A stretch of 64,000 bases of DNA, taken from positions 30,842 through 94,841 of the forward strand of contig NZ_FRFC01000009.1 of NCBI RefSeq assembly GCF_900143675.1, written 5' to 3'. Shown one piece after another: positions 15,737-23,909 of the stretch; position 1 is the stretch's first letter; each line of letters starts with the position of its first letter. The position numbers and the translations under genes were made by a program. Below the pieces are notes generated by a model that was not told the DNA's origin, ran no database searches, and saw only the letters and a list, made by a program, of their open reading frames with translations. The stretch comes from Candidatus Nitrosotalea sinensis (GTDB taxonomy: Archaea; Thermoproteota; Nitrososphaeria; Nitrososphaerales; Nitrosopumilaceae).

Positions 15737-17242
15737 TTCTAGAATAGAATTCTGAGAGCTTCCCTGATAAGGGCGTATTGATAAAATTACTTTTACGTCA
15801 AATGCATTCTCAAATTTTCGTAAGGCATCTTTTAGTAAAAAGTTGTGATTGGATCTTGAGGGATTAACTATGAGTTCAACTATTCTTGTTCCGTGCAGCC
15901 GTAATTCCACTTTGGATTTTGTTCTTTCAAGAATTTTTCTCAATGTAACAAGTATAGAGATTTTTTTTATTGAAATTTTGTCCTGCTGAGACAGGATTGT
16001 TTTATATCTAGTAAATAACCAGTCTGATGTTTTAGGATGTCTTGTATGTACTAGTGCCAAACCCAATATTAGATGATCATCATGATCAAGAGGTAGATCT
16101 TCATCCATAACAAAATAGAAAATACTTTGAGGATTGCTAAACGAATGTTTTGACAATAATATTTTTTCTGCATAATCAAATATTTTCCTCTCTCGTTTAG
16201 ATAATAGTTTTATCGAGGACAGACTGTAAAGGAAGTTTTCTTTTTCAGGATTTGCTTTACGCGGTTCTATTATCCCTATTGTAGATCTTATTTGTTCAGC
16301 AGTTGGATTACCATTATGATACGTCTTTGGATCTTCTAAAAATATTGAAAGTGCTCCTTCTCTGAGTCCGTGATTGCTCACATACAAATTCGAGAGATCA
16401 TATTTTTCCATTAGTGTTCTTATCACGTATGAACCTGCCACAATAGTCTCAGCTCTGCTTGCACCAATAACTGAAATCTTTGAGATATCTCCAGATGTCA
16501 TCTTTGCAAGCCTGTTAATTGTAAAATCAAGGGATTTTCTCCCTATTTTGTAATTGTGTGTTTTATCAAGAGGGTATCCCGAGAGCTTTTGTTCATATCT
16601 TGCCAATGCACGTAATGTGCCTCCTACTCCTACAAGTTTTGTATCATCACTAAGATTAAGATCTCTTTTACTTGGGAGCAAATTCAATACATATCGTTGC
16701 AGACTTTCGAGATTCTTGTTAGTTAGTTTACCTTTTTTATCATCAAATTTACGTGTTAATCTCAGAGAACCAAGAGGCAAGGAGATCACTTTTTTTATCT
16801 TGAATTGTTCTGCGTGTACAATCTCTAAACTTCCCCCTCCAATATCAAAAAACAATACATCAGGAATTTGAAGTGCCTTTATTGCACCAACATATGAATA
16901 AAGTGCTTCTTCTCTTTCAGATAGAATTTTGAAATTAAAACCAGTTTCTTTTAAGACCTGAGTTAGGAATTCATTTTTGTTGCTTGCTTCTCTGACTGCA
17001 CTAGTTGCAATTGGTAGTACAGACTTGATCGGGTTTAGCTGGATAATATCTCTAAAGACTTTCAGGGTATCAATCGCCCTAGACATGGGCTTTTTTGCCA
17101 ATTTTCCCTTGTCATCAAGTCCCTCTCCAAGTCTTACCTTAATTCCTTCTTGTTGATAAACATCAAACGAGTCATCATCTTGTACATCGTAAATTACTAG
17201 TTTGGCAGAGTTGAATCCCAGATCTATTACAGATATTTTCAG
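15731..17242 (-). CDS. ppx: Exopolyphosphatase, Ppx/GppA family, apparent CTG start
   Basis: Ppx removes terminal phosphate from polyphosphate. With the first ATG (17101) the protein would lack its N-terminal phosphate-binding loop. Reading on upstream in the same frame gives 47 more codons encoding VIDLGFNSAKLVIYDVQ and VRLGEGLDDKG, the expected Ppx N-terminus. No in-frame ATG, GTG or TTG precedes this before a stop; the best candidate is CTG at 17240-17242, with a purine-rich GAAGAAGGGG about 8 nt upstream. From CTG the protein has 503 residues. It also shows TSAVREASN, the second loop DIGGGSLEI and PLGSLRLTR, plus a C-terminal HD-like region. The extended frame is certain; the CTG start is inferred. 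Confidence 0.88.
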   Translation of the reverse strand: MKISVIDLGFNSAKLVIYDVQDDDSFDVYQQEGIKVRLGEGLDDKGKLAKKPMSRAIDTLKVFRDIIQLNPIKSVLPIATSAVREASNKNEFLTQVLKETGFNFKILSEREEALYSYVGAIKALQIPDVLFFDIGGGSLEIVHAEQFKIKKVISLPLGSLRLTRKFDDKKGKLTNKNLESLQRYVLNLLPSKRDLNLSDDTKLVGVGGTLRALARYEQKLSGYPLDKTHNYKIGRKSLDFTINRLAKMTSGDISKISVIGASRAETIVAGSYVIRTLMEKYDLSNLYVSNHGLREGALSIFLEDPKTYHNGNPTAEQIRSTIGIIEPRKANPEKENFLYSLSSIKLLSKRERKIFDYAEKILLSKHSFSNPQSIFYFVMDEDLPLDHDDHLILGLALVHTRHPKTSDWLFTRYKTILSQQDKISIKKISILVTLRKILERTKSKVELRLHGTRIVELIVNPSRSNHNFLLKDALRKFENAFDVKVILSIRPYQGSSQNSILEL

Positions 17243-17335
17243 ATGAACAACCCCTTCTTCAGTAGATTCATGTTACTATTAATCTAGTTCTGATTTACAT
17301 TTTTTTACTAAATGAAAAACATAGAAGATGTAGAT

Positions 17336-17827
17336 CTATGCAAATTTTTTTAAATGTTTTGGAGTAAGTAACCATCTCAATTCTCCCTTGATTTTAGGAA
17401 GTGTGGCGGTTACTTTGATCTTTGCCAAGCCAGCCTTTTTGAGATTGATTCTACACTCAGATTGAGATATTGCTTCGCTTATCATCTCACTCAGATATGG
17501 TTCATGACCTACAACAAGTATTGTAGAATCTTGTTTTAGTTTTGACAGTATCAAGTAAAGTTCTAATCTACTACCTTCTGGTTTTAAGCAATCAAGTTCT
17601 TTTATCTCTCCTTGGTATTTGAGAGATTTTGCTACAACATCGGCTGTTTGTTTTGCACGTAAAAGAGGACTTGTAAAAACTCTATCTAGTTTTATCTTCA
17701 AAGAATTTAGCCCATTTGATAAATCAGTGACTTCTTGTCTTCCTTCAGATGTAAGAGATCTCTTTGAATCCCCAGGCAATTGAGATGAGCGTCCTGCTTC
17801 TCCATGTCTCAATATTAACAGGTCCAT
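17336..17827 (-). CDS. sixA: Phosphohistidine phosphatase SixA-like
   Basis: A 163-residue histidine-phosphatase-superfamily protein. The catalytic RHG motif is at residues 7-9 (LILRHGEA), with the second histidine in VVGHEPYL near residue 107; the short length and single domain match SixA. SixA-type enzymes remove phosphate from phosphohistidine or related substrates, and they often neighbour CHAD and Ppx genes. Here it lies 93 bp upstream of ppx on the same strand, extending the phosphate/polyphosphate island. The true substrate is not readable. Confidence 0.88.
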   Translation of the reverse strand: MDLLILRHGEAGRSSQLPGDSKRSLTSEGRQEVTDLSNGLNSLKIKLDRVFTSPLLRAKQTADVVAKSLKYQGEIKELDCLKPEGSRLELYLILSKLKQDSTILVVGHEPYLSEMISEAISQSECRINLKKAGLAKIKVTATLPKIKGELRWLLTPKHLKKFA

Positions 17828-17956
17828 TTACAAGTCAACCGATTTTCGAGATATTTATGAGTTAAACAAATCATAGTGTTTCACCATCATATTTTCAACT
17901 ACATATATCTAAAATTCTGCTATAGTATTTTCCATATTTCATAGAGTTACAATTAC

Positions 17957-17964
17957 TATATAGA
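17957..17964. promoter_or_regulatory. CTATATAG palindrome upstream of the kinase pair
   Basis: The phosphate-cluster octamer occurs about 98 bp before the first kinase start. If it is a TATA box the transcript would start near 17990 and carry a short leader with a 24-codon mini-frame (18004-18078) overlapping the kinase start. Confidence 0.35.
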
Positions 17965-18061
17965 GTACAATCATATCTTGTACTAATTTGCATAATCATA
18001 TCCATGGAAGAATTCTCACTGCAAAACCTAAAATCAGCATTACATCAGAAGGAATTAAAGC

Positions 18062-18730
18062 ATGAAATCAGATACTAGAGGTAAGCTTATCATAGTTGAG
18101 GGTATAGATGGTTCTGGAAAATCAACTCAAATTCATCTTTTAGAAAAATGGTTAGCATACAAAGGAGTAAGTGTTTTCAAATCAGAATGGAATTCCTCAG
18201 AAATGGTAAAAGAAATTACCTCAAAAGGTAAGAAAAAGGGTCTACTTACACCAACTACTTTTAGTTTGCTACATGCAACAGATTTTGCAGACAGATATGA
18301 AAGAAACATTTCCCCATTGCTAAGAGCTGGTCATTTTGTTTTAGCAGACAGATATGTGTATACAGCTTTTGCAAGAGACATAGTAAGAGGGTGTAATCCA
18401 GAATGGGTCAAAAAAGTTTATGATTTTGCAATAAAGCCAGATGTTGCATTTTACTTTAAAGTGCCAGTAGATATTGCAGTTGATAGAATTTTGATAGGAA
18501 GACCAAAGCTAAAGTATTACGAGGCTGGCATGGATATGAATTTGAGCAATGACCAGTATGAAAGTTATAGAATTTTCCAGGGCAGAATAATAGAACAATA
18601 CGACTCACTTGCAGAAAGTGAGGGATTTACAATAATAGATGGAACTTTAAACATAGAGGAACAACAAAATATTGTACGAAAAAAAATTATGCCGCTTTTA
18701 GAGGGTCACCAACCTAGGAAGAGAATATAG
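18062..18730 (+). CDS. Thymidylate-kinase-like P-loop kinase (1)
   Basis: A 222-residue P-loop kinase. Walker A is intact, G14-IDGSG-K20-ST, followed by the helix-forming QIHLLEKWL, and a DRY motif in FVLADRYVYTAFARD near residue 95. The fold is that of thymidylate kinase, but the segment after DRY (TAFARDIVRG) differs from the usual SSxAYQ of dTMP kinases, so the acceptor may not be dTMP. A purine-rich AGAAGGAA lies 8 nt before the ATG; an in-frame stop just upstream fixes the start. A second copy begins 2 nt after its stop. Confidence 0.8.
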   Translation: MKSDTRGKLIIVEGIDGSGKSTQIHLLEKWLAYKGVSVFKSEWNSSEMVKEITSKGKKKGLLTPTTFSLLHATDFADRYERNISPLLRAGHFVLADRYVYTAFARDIVRGCNPEWVKKVYDFAIKPDVAFYFKVPVDIAVDRILIGRPKLKYYEAGMDMNLSNDQYESYRIFQGRIIEQYDSLAESEGFTIIDGTLNIEEQQNIVRKKIMPLLEGHQPRKRI

Positions 18731-18732
18731 AA

Positions 18733-19464
18733 ATGTCAAGAGCAAAATACAAGGATCTTGGAAAAAGAACAGTAGAGTTCTACGGACATGGAATAAAAAA
18801 TCTACAAGATATAGAGATAAAGGGAAGACTCATAGTAATTGAAGGACCAGACGCATCAGGTCGCAGTACTCAGATTCAAGAAATTACAACAAGACTTGAG
18901 GCAGACGGTCATGCAGTACTCAATACTGGTCTTAAGAGATCAGAATTAGTAGGAAGAGGTATTTTAGAGGCAAAAAGAGATTATAATTTAGGAAGAAAAA
19001 CTCTTGCATTGTATTATGCTGCAGACTTTGCAGATCAATTTGAATACAAGATAATACCAGCTTTACAGGCAGGATACATAGTCCTTGCAGACAGATACAT
19101 CTACACACTCATAGCAAGAAATGTTGTAAGAGGATTAGACAAAACATGGTGCCACAATCTGTATGGATTTGCCATAAAACCAGATATCGTATTTTATCTT
19201 GATGTAGAACCGTCTGTTTTAATCCACAGAGTATTTCAAAAAAATTCTACATTAGATCATTATGAATCAGGTGCAGATATGGGGTTATCAGAGGACATGT
19301 ACGAATCATTTCTCATATATCAAAAAAAGATTTCACAAGAATTTCATATGATGCAGAAAAAATACGGTCTTATACCCATCAATGGAAATAGAACTGTACA
19401 AGAAATACACAATGACCTACAAAAAAGAATAGATAGTTTTCTTCACAGAGTGGGCCACCAATAA
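18733..19464 (+). CDS. Thymidylate-kinase-like P-loop protein (2), Walker A lysine replaced by arginine
   Basis: A 243-residue paralogue of the preceding protein with ~28 extra N-terminal residues. Its P-loop reads G38-PDASG-R44-ST: the invariant Walker A lysine is arginine. The DRYIYTLIARNVVRG segment and the FAIKPDIVFYLDV segment align with copy 1. Most P-loop kinases lose or change activity without that lysine, so this copy may be a regulatory partner, a weak kinase or a kinase with altered phosphate donor. Co-translated with copy 1 (2-nt gap), the pair may form a heterodimer, as thymidylate kinases are dimers. That is inference. Confidence 0.78.
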   Translation: MSRAKYKDLGKRTVEFYGHGIKNLQDIEIKGRLIVIEGPDASGRSTQIQEITTRLEADGHAVLNTGLKRSELVGRGILEAKRDYNLGRKTLALYYAADFADQFEYKIIPALQAGYIVLADRYIYTLIARNVVRGLDKTWCHNLYGFAIKPDIVFYLDVEPSVLIHRVFQKNSTLDHYESGADMGLSEDMYESFLIYQKKISQEFHMMQKKYGLIPINGNRTVQEIHNDLQKRIDSFLHRVGHQ

Positions 19465-19510
19465 AAATAGATACAAAAACTCCAATGAGCATTATATACA
19501 AAAATATGTT

Positions 19511-19879
19511 TTATTTTACAGGCTCATGGGAAGCAGGAGTATGTGTTGCTTCAATATTTTCGTTGGACTTTATAGGTTTGAGTTCTACCATATTAGTATA
19601 TTCGGCTTTTCCTTTTGAGATTGGAACTAGAATTTTTTTTAGTTTTTTCAGGTGTTCACTTTTTTCATGTGTTTTTTTGGCATCCTTGTCCATAAATGAC
19701 ATCATGTGAACAAACACGGTAGAATCATCTTCATATTGAAAGACCTTGTATTCTGCTGTTCTAGGTTCATGCTTTTTCACTGCATCAACATATTCAGATA
19801 TAGCAGTCTTGGCTTTGTCAAGTTTTTTCTTTTTAATCTTGTATTTTACCAACACTACAACAGGCTCCAAATTATGCAC
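19511..19879 (-). CDS. Antibiotic biosynthesis monooxygenase (ABM)-type small protein
   Basis: A 122-residue protein. Residues ~8-95 have the dimeric alpha/beta-barrel ABM pattern: VVLVKYKIKKKKLDKAKTAI, then TAEYKVFQYEDDSTVFVHMMSFMDKDA, then SEHLKKLKKIL. ABM proteins range from heme-degrading enzymes and quinol monooxygenases to stress proteins; no specific activity can be assigned. A 25-residue charged, threonine/proline-rich tail follows. It is convergent with the second kinase and has its own promoter region towards 20 kb. Confidence 0.72.
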   Translation of the reverse strand: MHNLEPVVVLVKYKIKKKKLDKAKTAISEYVDAVKKHEPRTAEYKVFQYEDDSTVFVHMMSFMDKDAKKTHEKSEHLKKLKKILVPISKGKAEYTNMVELKPIKSNENIEATHTPASHEPVK

Positions 19880-20030
19880 CTGATGAAGGATATAATTTCA
19901 TAAATAAAAACTTGATTGATGTGGCGTCTGTGTGATAGAACCAGAATATAATCATAGAACTATAGAGATATCATAAATAGCAACAGTCTATACGGTATAT
20001 CTTTTTGATTCATCGTTGTGTTTTCTATTC

Positions 20031-20426
20031 ATGTCCATGATATATGATAGCTATTTTGGATTTGATAATTTGTGTAATGAGATCATCAATATAGACAATA
20101 GTATAAACTTGGTCGCCGTTTTAAACAACAAGGGAAGAGTAATAGAAACAAAAGTTAGAGAGGCCATTGATACATACTACAATCCATTGAAAAAAGAGAT
20201 GTTTTTCATGCAATGTGTTCTTCAGACGTCAATGAACAAAGATCATGATGATGAGCTTGGAAAAATTACAAGTTACATTCTTGAGAGAGAAAAATTTACA
20301 ATGTTTTCCTTTGAATTTCTTAGCTATGTAATATTGGTGGTTTCAAGATCTAAAAATAATACAATTCAACTCAAAGAAGTTATCATTGAAAAGATAAACA
20401 AACATAAGAAAATAGAAATAGTATAA
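20031..20426 (+). CDS. Conserved archaeal protein of ~130 residues, paralogue of the one at 29.6 kb
   Basis: A 131-residue soluble protein with no named domain I can assert. The pattern LNNKGRVIETKVREAID, then KEMFFMQCVLQTSMNKDHDDELG, then a hydrophobic strand LSYVILVVSRSK recurs in the protein at 29606-30016 (ISDKGKILAWKVKQGI; DMLLMETALGVRMRKEQDSQLG; VCGILCVSAEK), so the two are paralogues. The layout resembles a small sensor or roadblock-like alpha/beta domain, but that is a guess. A TTG at 20016 opens the frame; the ATG at 20031 is the more natural start. Confidence 0.65.
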   Translation: MSMIYDSYFGFDNLCNEIINIDNSINLVAVLNNKGRVIETKVREAIDTYYNPLKKEMFFMQCVLQTSMNKDHDDELGKITSYILEREKFTMFSFEFLSYVILVVSRSKNNTIQLKEVIIEKINKHKKIEIV

Positions 20427-20531
20427 AAATTAAAATTTTCCATTTGTAATAAAAGCTATTCCTACTGCGTCAGAATATAACCAAATCTATTACCATATAC
20501 CAAATCACAATACAAAAAAAGAAGAGAGAGG

Positions 20532-22025
20532 TTATTTTCTTAGACCTGTAATAGGATCTAAGAATAGTTTGTCCACGTCACCATGTTCAAAGTCAAACAT
20601 ATTGTCAAGAGAGCCTGACTTTTTGTCAAATGATTGCGGATCTGATAATTGGCCAAGATTCCAATTATCCTCAATGAATTTCAACACTGATGCCTGATTT
20701 GTGACTGTATGATCTACATAATTCTCCTTTGCATATGGAGAGATGACCAAGAGCGGTTGTCTTGGACCATATCCACATCTGTCCTTATAATCACCTGGCT
20801 TTGCAATTCCACAACTTACATCTTGTAAGGGATCGTTTGACTGGTTCAATATAGGAGGCATAACATGATCATACCATCCATCAGAGTCATCATACAAAAT
20901 GATGACAGCAGTATCTTTCCACTCTTTCAATTTTTGGAGTTTGTTGAGAGTATCAACAACAAAATGTTGTTCATCCAGAGGATCAGAGTAACCAGCATGC
21001 CCATCTTGATACTTGGCAGCCTTTAGAAAACTCACTGCGGGCATATTGCCAGAGTTTACAGCGTTCTAAAAGTCAGACATATCATATTGATGGTTTGCCT
21101 GGTCTGTCTTTCCTATCATAGAAACAGATGTTGGTGGAAGATGGTGTCGGTTTGCTGTAGATACATAGTACTCAAATGGTTCATGATGAGCACTGTAATC
21201 AGTCACATTAGCACCACTCACATTTAGATGAGATGACTTGCATTTTGCCTTATGTGTTGAATTTCCATCCCAAAGTGTAGTTGGTTTGAAACCACCTTGG
21301 AACCATCCCCAAGTAACTCCTTTAGCATTTAGAAGATCGCCAATGTTTGTACCAGTCATGTTTATCGTGGTACCACTTGAGCAATCATCATACGCACCAT
21401 CTAGGTCACCTATCACAGTTCCATTCACAACAGAATCAGAAATGTTTGTAGGATTTGCGCCATGTGTTTCTCCTGCTATTAGGTTCAACATTCCAGGAGT
21501 AGACGGACCAAATGTAGAGCTGTAAGAGTTATCACTCATTGCAAAATTTTGTGCATAATTCCATAGCGCAGTAACAGTGTTTCCATCATAATATCCCATT
21601 ACAGTACTCCCGTCAGGATTGCAACCAGGACCAATATTTGACACAGTTTCTACAAACTTGTCAAGAAGTCCATTATCATATGCCTGTTGCTCGGGTTTAT
21701 AGTCATGATTTTCGTCACAAGTTATTACTTGTGTCCTATCTAACCTGAAGGGTTTTTTTGAGTTAGGATTATTTGCAACTAACACCTGAGTCAGTCCATT
21801 TGTAGACGGAGTATTTTCAGATGCCTTGAATTGCGGTTCACCTGGTAGATTAGTTGCGTTTGGATATGTTGCAAAATAATGGTCATATGATACATTTTCT
21901 TGGAATATGACCACTAGATGTTTTATGGGCGTGCTGGTAGATGATGTAAGTGCAAGACTTGAGCTACTTAGCAAAAGTGATGCAATCATCAGTGCTGCGA
22001 TTGTTGTCGTCAGAATTTTCGTCAT
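20532..22025 (-). pseudogene. Secreted phosphoesterase / acid phosphatase-type protein interrupted by one in-frame TAG
   Basis: Two adjacent frames are one gene split by a single amber codon. The N-terminal part (319 residues to 21066) has a signal peptide of ~26 residues and the phosphoesterase-family opening VVIFQENVSYDHYFATYP; the C-terminal part (170 residues from ATG 21044) has MPAVSFLKAAKYQDGHAG and YDDSDGWYDH. Between them, in the same frame, lie TAG and seven sense codons (NAVNSGN). The family usually has Trp after SDF at this place, so TGG to TAG is the simplest explanation. Restored length is 497 residues. The family includes non-specific acid phosphatases and phospholipases C. Options: a recent pseudogene, readthrough, or a base error. 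A secreted phosphatase would fit the phosphate island nearby. Confidence 0.82.
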
Positions 22026-22380
22026 TAAATGAGATTAATTTTTGTTCAATATTTCCATATCACAAATAGATTTAGTTGAAGTATTTACAAAACAATACTC
22101 AAATAAATTCAAATGTACTTTATTTGGTTTCATTGATCGCTTATCAAATCACATAGTGATCAAGCTCTACATGTAATGATCGAAGAAAATATAGTAAATA
22201 TTTAGATAAAGAAATTCACTCTGTAGATCGGTCTACAGAGATTCCTTATGGTTTTCTGGATATTTGTAGACCCTCCCCGCAATTAACAATTACATTGGTT
22301 TTAGATGACAAGACAAGAAGATAGAATTGACAAGTGGTTTGCAATTCATGTATTAGATAACATTTTTCAAAACAAATCCA
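22026..22380. other. 355-bp intergenic region with a 22-bp hairpin/dyad
   Basis: No convincing gene. It holds a perfect 9-bp inverted repeat with loop TCGG (22219-22240). A short frame of 35 codons begins at ATG 22305 and runs into the end of the convergent neighbour, with no recognisable product. The rest is AT-rich promoter-like sequence upstream of the phosphoesterase gene. Confidence 0.5.
22219..22240. repeat. Perfect 9-bp inverted repeat, 4-nt loop
   Basis: CTCTGTAGA - TCGG - TCTACAGAG. The arms match perfectly over 9 bp. It lies about 195 bp upstream of the phosphoesterase start and 140 bp from the end of the 464-residue gene. It may be an operator or an RNA hairpin; no poly-T follows immediately. 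Confidence 0.6.
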
Positions 22381-23775
22381 TCATTTCAGCATGTTTGATT
22401 CTTTTTGTTTGATAATTTTTCCCAATGTCACAGTATCAAGAGATGAACGAATTTTTCCTTCCTTGATTTTATTATTCCATTCTTTGACCTTGGAAAATTT
22501 TTTACCATCACCAAGTATCTTTGAAGCCAATACAGGATTATGCGACCACCACGAAATTGCCGTTTGTATTACATATTGTAAATCACTATCAGATATTATA
22601 GGCCAATGTTGGCTCAGCATATTTTCAAGAGGCAGATCAAGAAGACCCAATCGTTTCTTTATCATGAAAAGAATTTCAGCAAACCTAGGGGGATCTTCAA
22701 GTGCAGACATTGCGATTTTCACAAGATTTCCATCCTGTGTACTTTTATCACTGTCAACAAACACGATCTTAATCAATCCACGAGTACCAGAAATAGACAG
22801 GCCTTCTTTTTCTAGATCAATTTTTCCGCCCATCTCTTTGAGAATATCAAGCATTACATCTAGTCTTTCTTTTTGTATGTCATCAAGCAATACAGGAACA
22901 TCAGATTTTTTATCCAGCACAGTGGTCATTATATCAGAAGACTTGACTAGATCTATTTTGATACAACTAAGAACTGTTTTGACCAGTTCATAGTCATTAT
23001 TTTCAAATATCAAAGTATCAGGAATTCTCTTGTCTATAGTTGCTAATCTTCTAATGACATTAAATATTTCATCTGGGATGTTAGGCAGCTGATCAAATCC
23101 TACAAATCCACGGCTTTCTCCAGCATCAGATTTCCATATAGATGATATTGGCTCTGCAAGAGTAGAAACAATATTGTATACAGCACGTTTTTCCATAGAA
23201 GCAAGCATAGGAGTTGCACCATTAAGATATGTTCGAAAATATGTGGTGCCTTCAAAACTTGAACATTTGAGTACATTTCCAAGATTTACAGTAGCATAGA
23301 ATTTGTCTTTCTTTGTTGCAACCTCAAGCGGTATCCAATCTCTAGATTTCGGATCAAACTCCTCCCAAGACTCTTTGCTTGGTAGTTCAATTTCCTCACG
23401 GTCTCCTAACTTTCTAATTTCAGGTTTGTATAATCTAGTGATGACCTTGACATGATCTTCTAAGGTATGGACAGTAATATTTGCCCCCCACAGAGAATCA
23501 AGAAATTCATTACGTTTTTGAGAATCTACCACAAGAGTCCATTTCTTCTCCACAGAACGTGGTCTTATCTCAAGCCTATTGAGAATCTTGTCCAATCTTG
23601 TTTTCTGAGAGAATTGTAATGAAGCAGTTTTTGTAAATGTGTTCCTGTATGTTTCACAGAGATTAGGTTTTCCCCTCTGAAAACAAACATCACAAAATTC
23701 AAGCGGTTCCAAATCTGTTCCTTTGACTGTATCAGTGGGTATTATAATCGGTATGACTTGGATGCCTTTTCGCAA
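22381..23775 (-). CDS. Unrecognised 464-residue protein divergent from cdvC
   Basis: I do not recognise this family. The start is TTG at 23775, because a stop codon lies three codons upstream and no other start is in frame. Near the N-terminus (residues ~28-40) is a possible metal site, FCDVCFQRGKPNLC. The middle (~50-190) is mixed strand/helix, the C-terminal half is largely helical, ending in a basic segment. No signal peptide, membrane segment or nucleotide-binding loop is visible. It is transcribed divergently from cdvC across a 134-bp gap, so shared control with cell division is possible but unproven. Confidence 0.75.
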   Translation of the reverse strand: MRKGIQVIPIIIPTDTVKGTDLEPLEFCDVCFQRGKPNLCETYRNTFTKTASLQFSQKTRLDKILNRLEIRPRSVEKKWTLVVDSQKRNEFLDSLWGANITVHTLEDHVKVITRLYKPEIRKLGDREEIELPSKESWEEFDPKSRDWIPLEVATKKDKFYATVNLGNVLKCSSFEGTTYFRTYLNGATPMLASMEKRAVYNIVSTLAEPISSIWKSDAGESRGFVGFDQLPNIPDEIFNVIRRLATIDKRIPDTLIFENNDYELVKTVLSCIKIDLVKSSDIMTTVLDKKSDVPVLLDDIQKERLDVMLDILKEMGGKIDLEKEGLSISGTRGLIKIVFVDSDKSTQDGNLVKIAMSALEDPPRFAEILFMIKKRLGLLDLPLENMLSQHWPIISDSDLQYVIQTAISWWSHNPVLASKILGDGKKFSKVKEWNNKIKEGKIRSSLDTVTLGKIIKQKESNMLK

Positions 23776-23909
23776 CCATGTTTATTTTAAGAACCGGAAA
23801 ACCTCAAAATGAAAAAACAATTCAACACTGTAATTAATTTAACTAGTAGAACCACATGATTATACAATATACCATACCTTGTGAGTCATTCACATAATAG
23901 TGACAACAG

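Noticed and set aside
22305..22412. 35-codon frame running into the end of the 464-residue gene
   Set aside because: It overlaps the 3' end of a real gene on the other strand and has no recognisable features.
22391..22993. 200-codon plus-strand frame opposite the 464-residue gene
   Set aside because: Antisense shadow with Ser/Ile-rich, low-information composition; the minus-strand frame is longer and protein-like.
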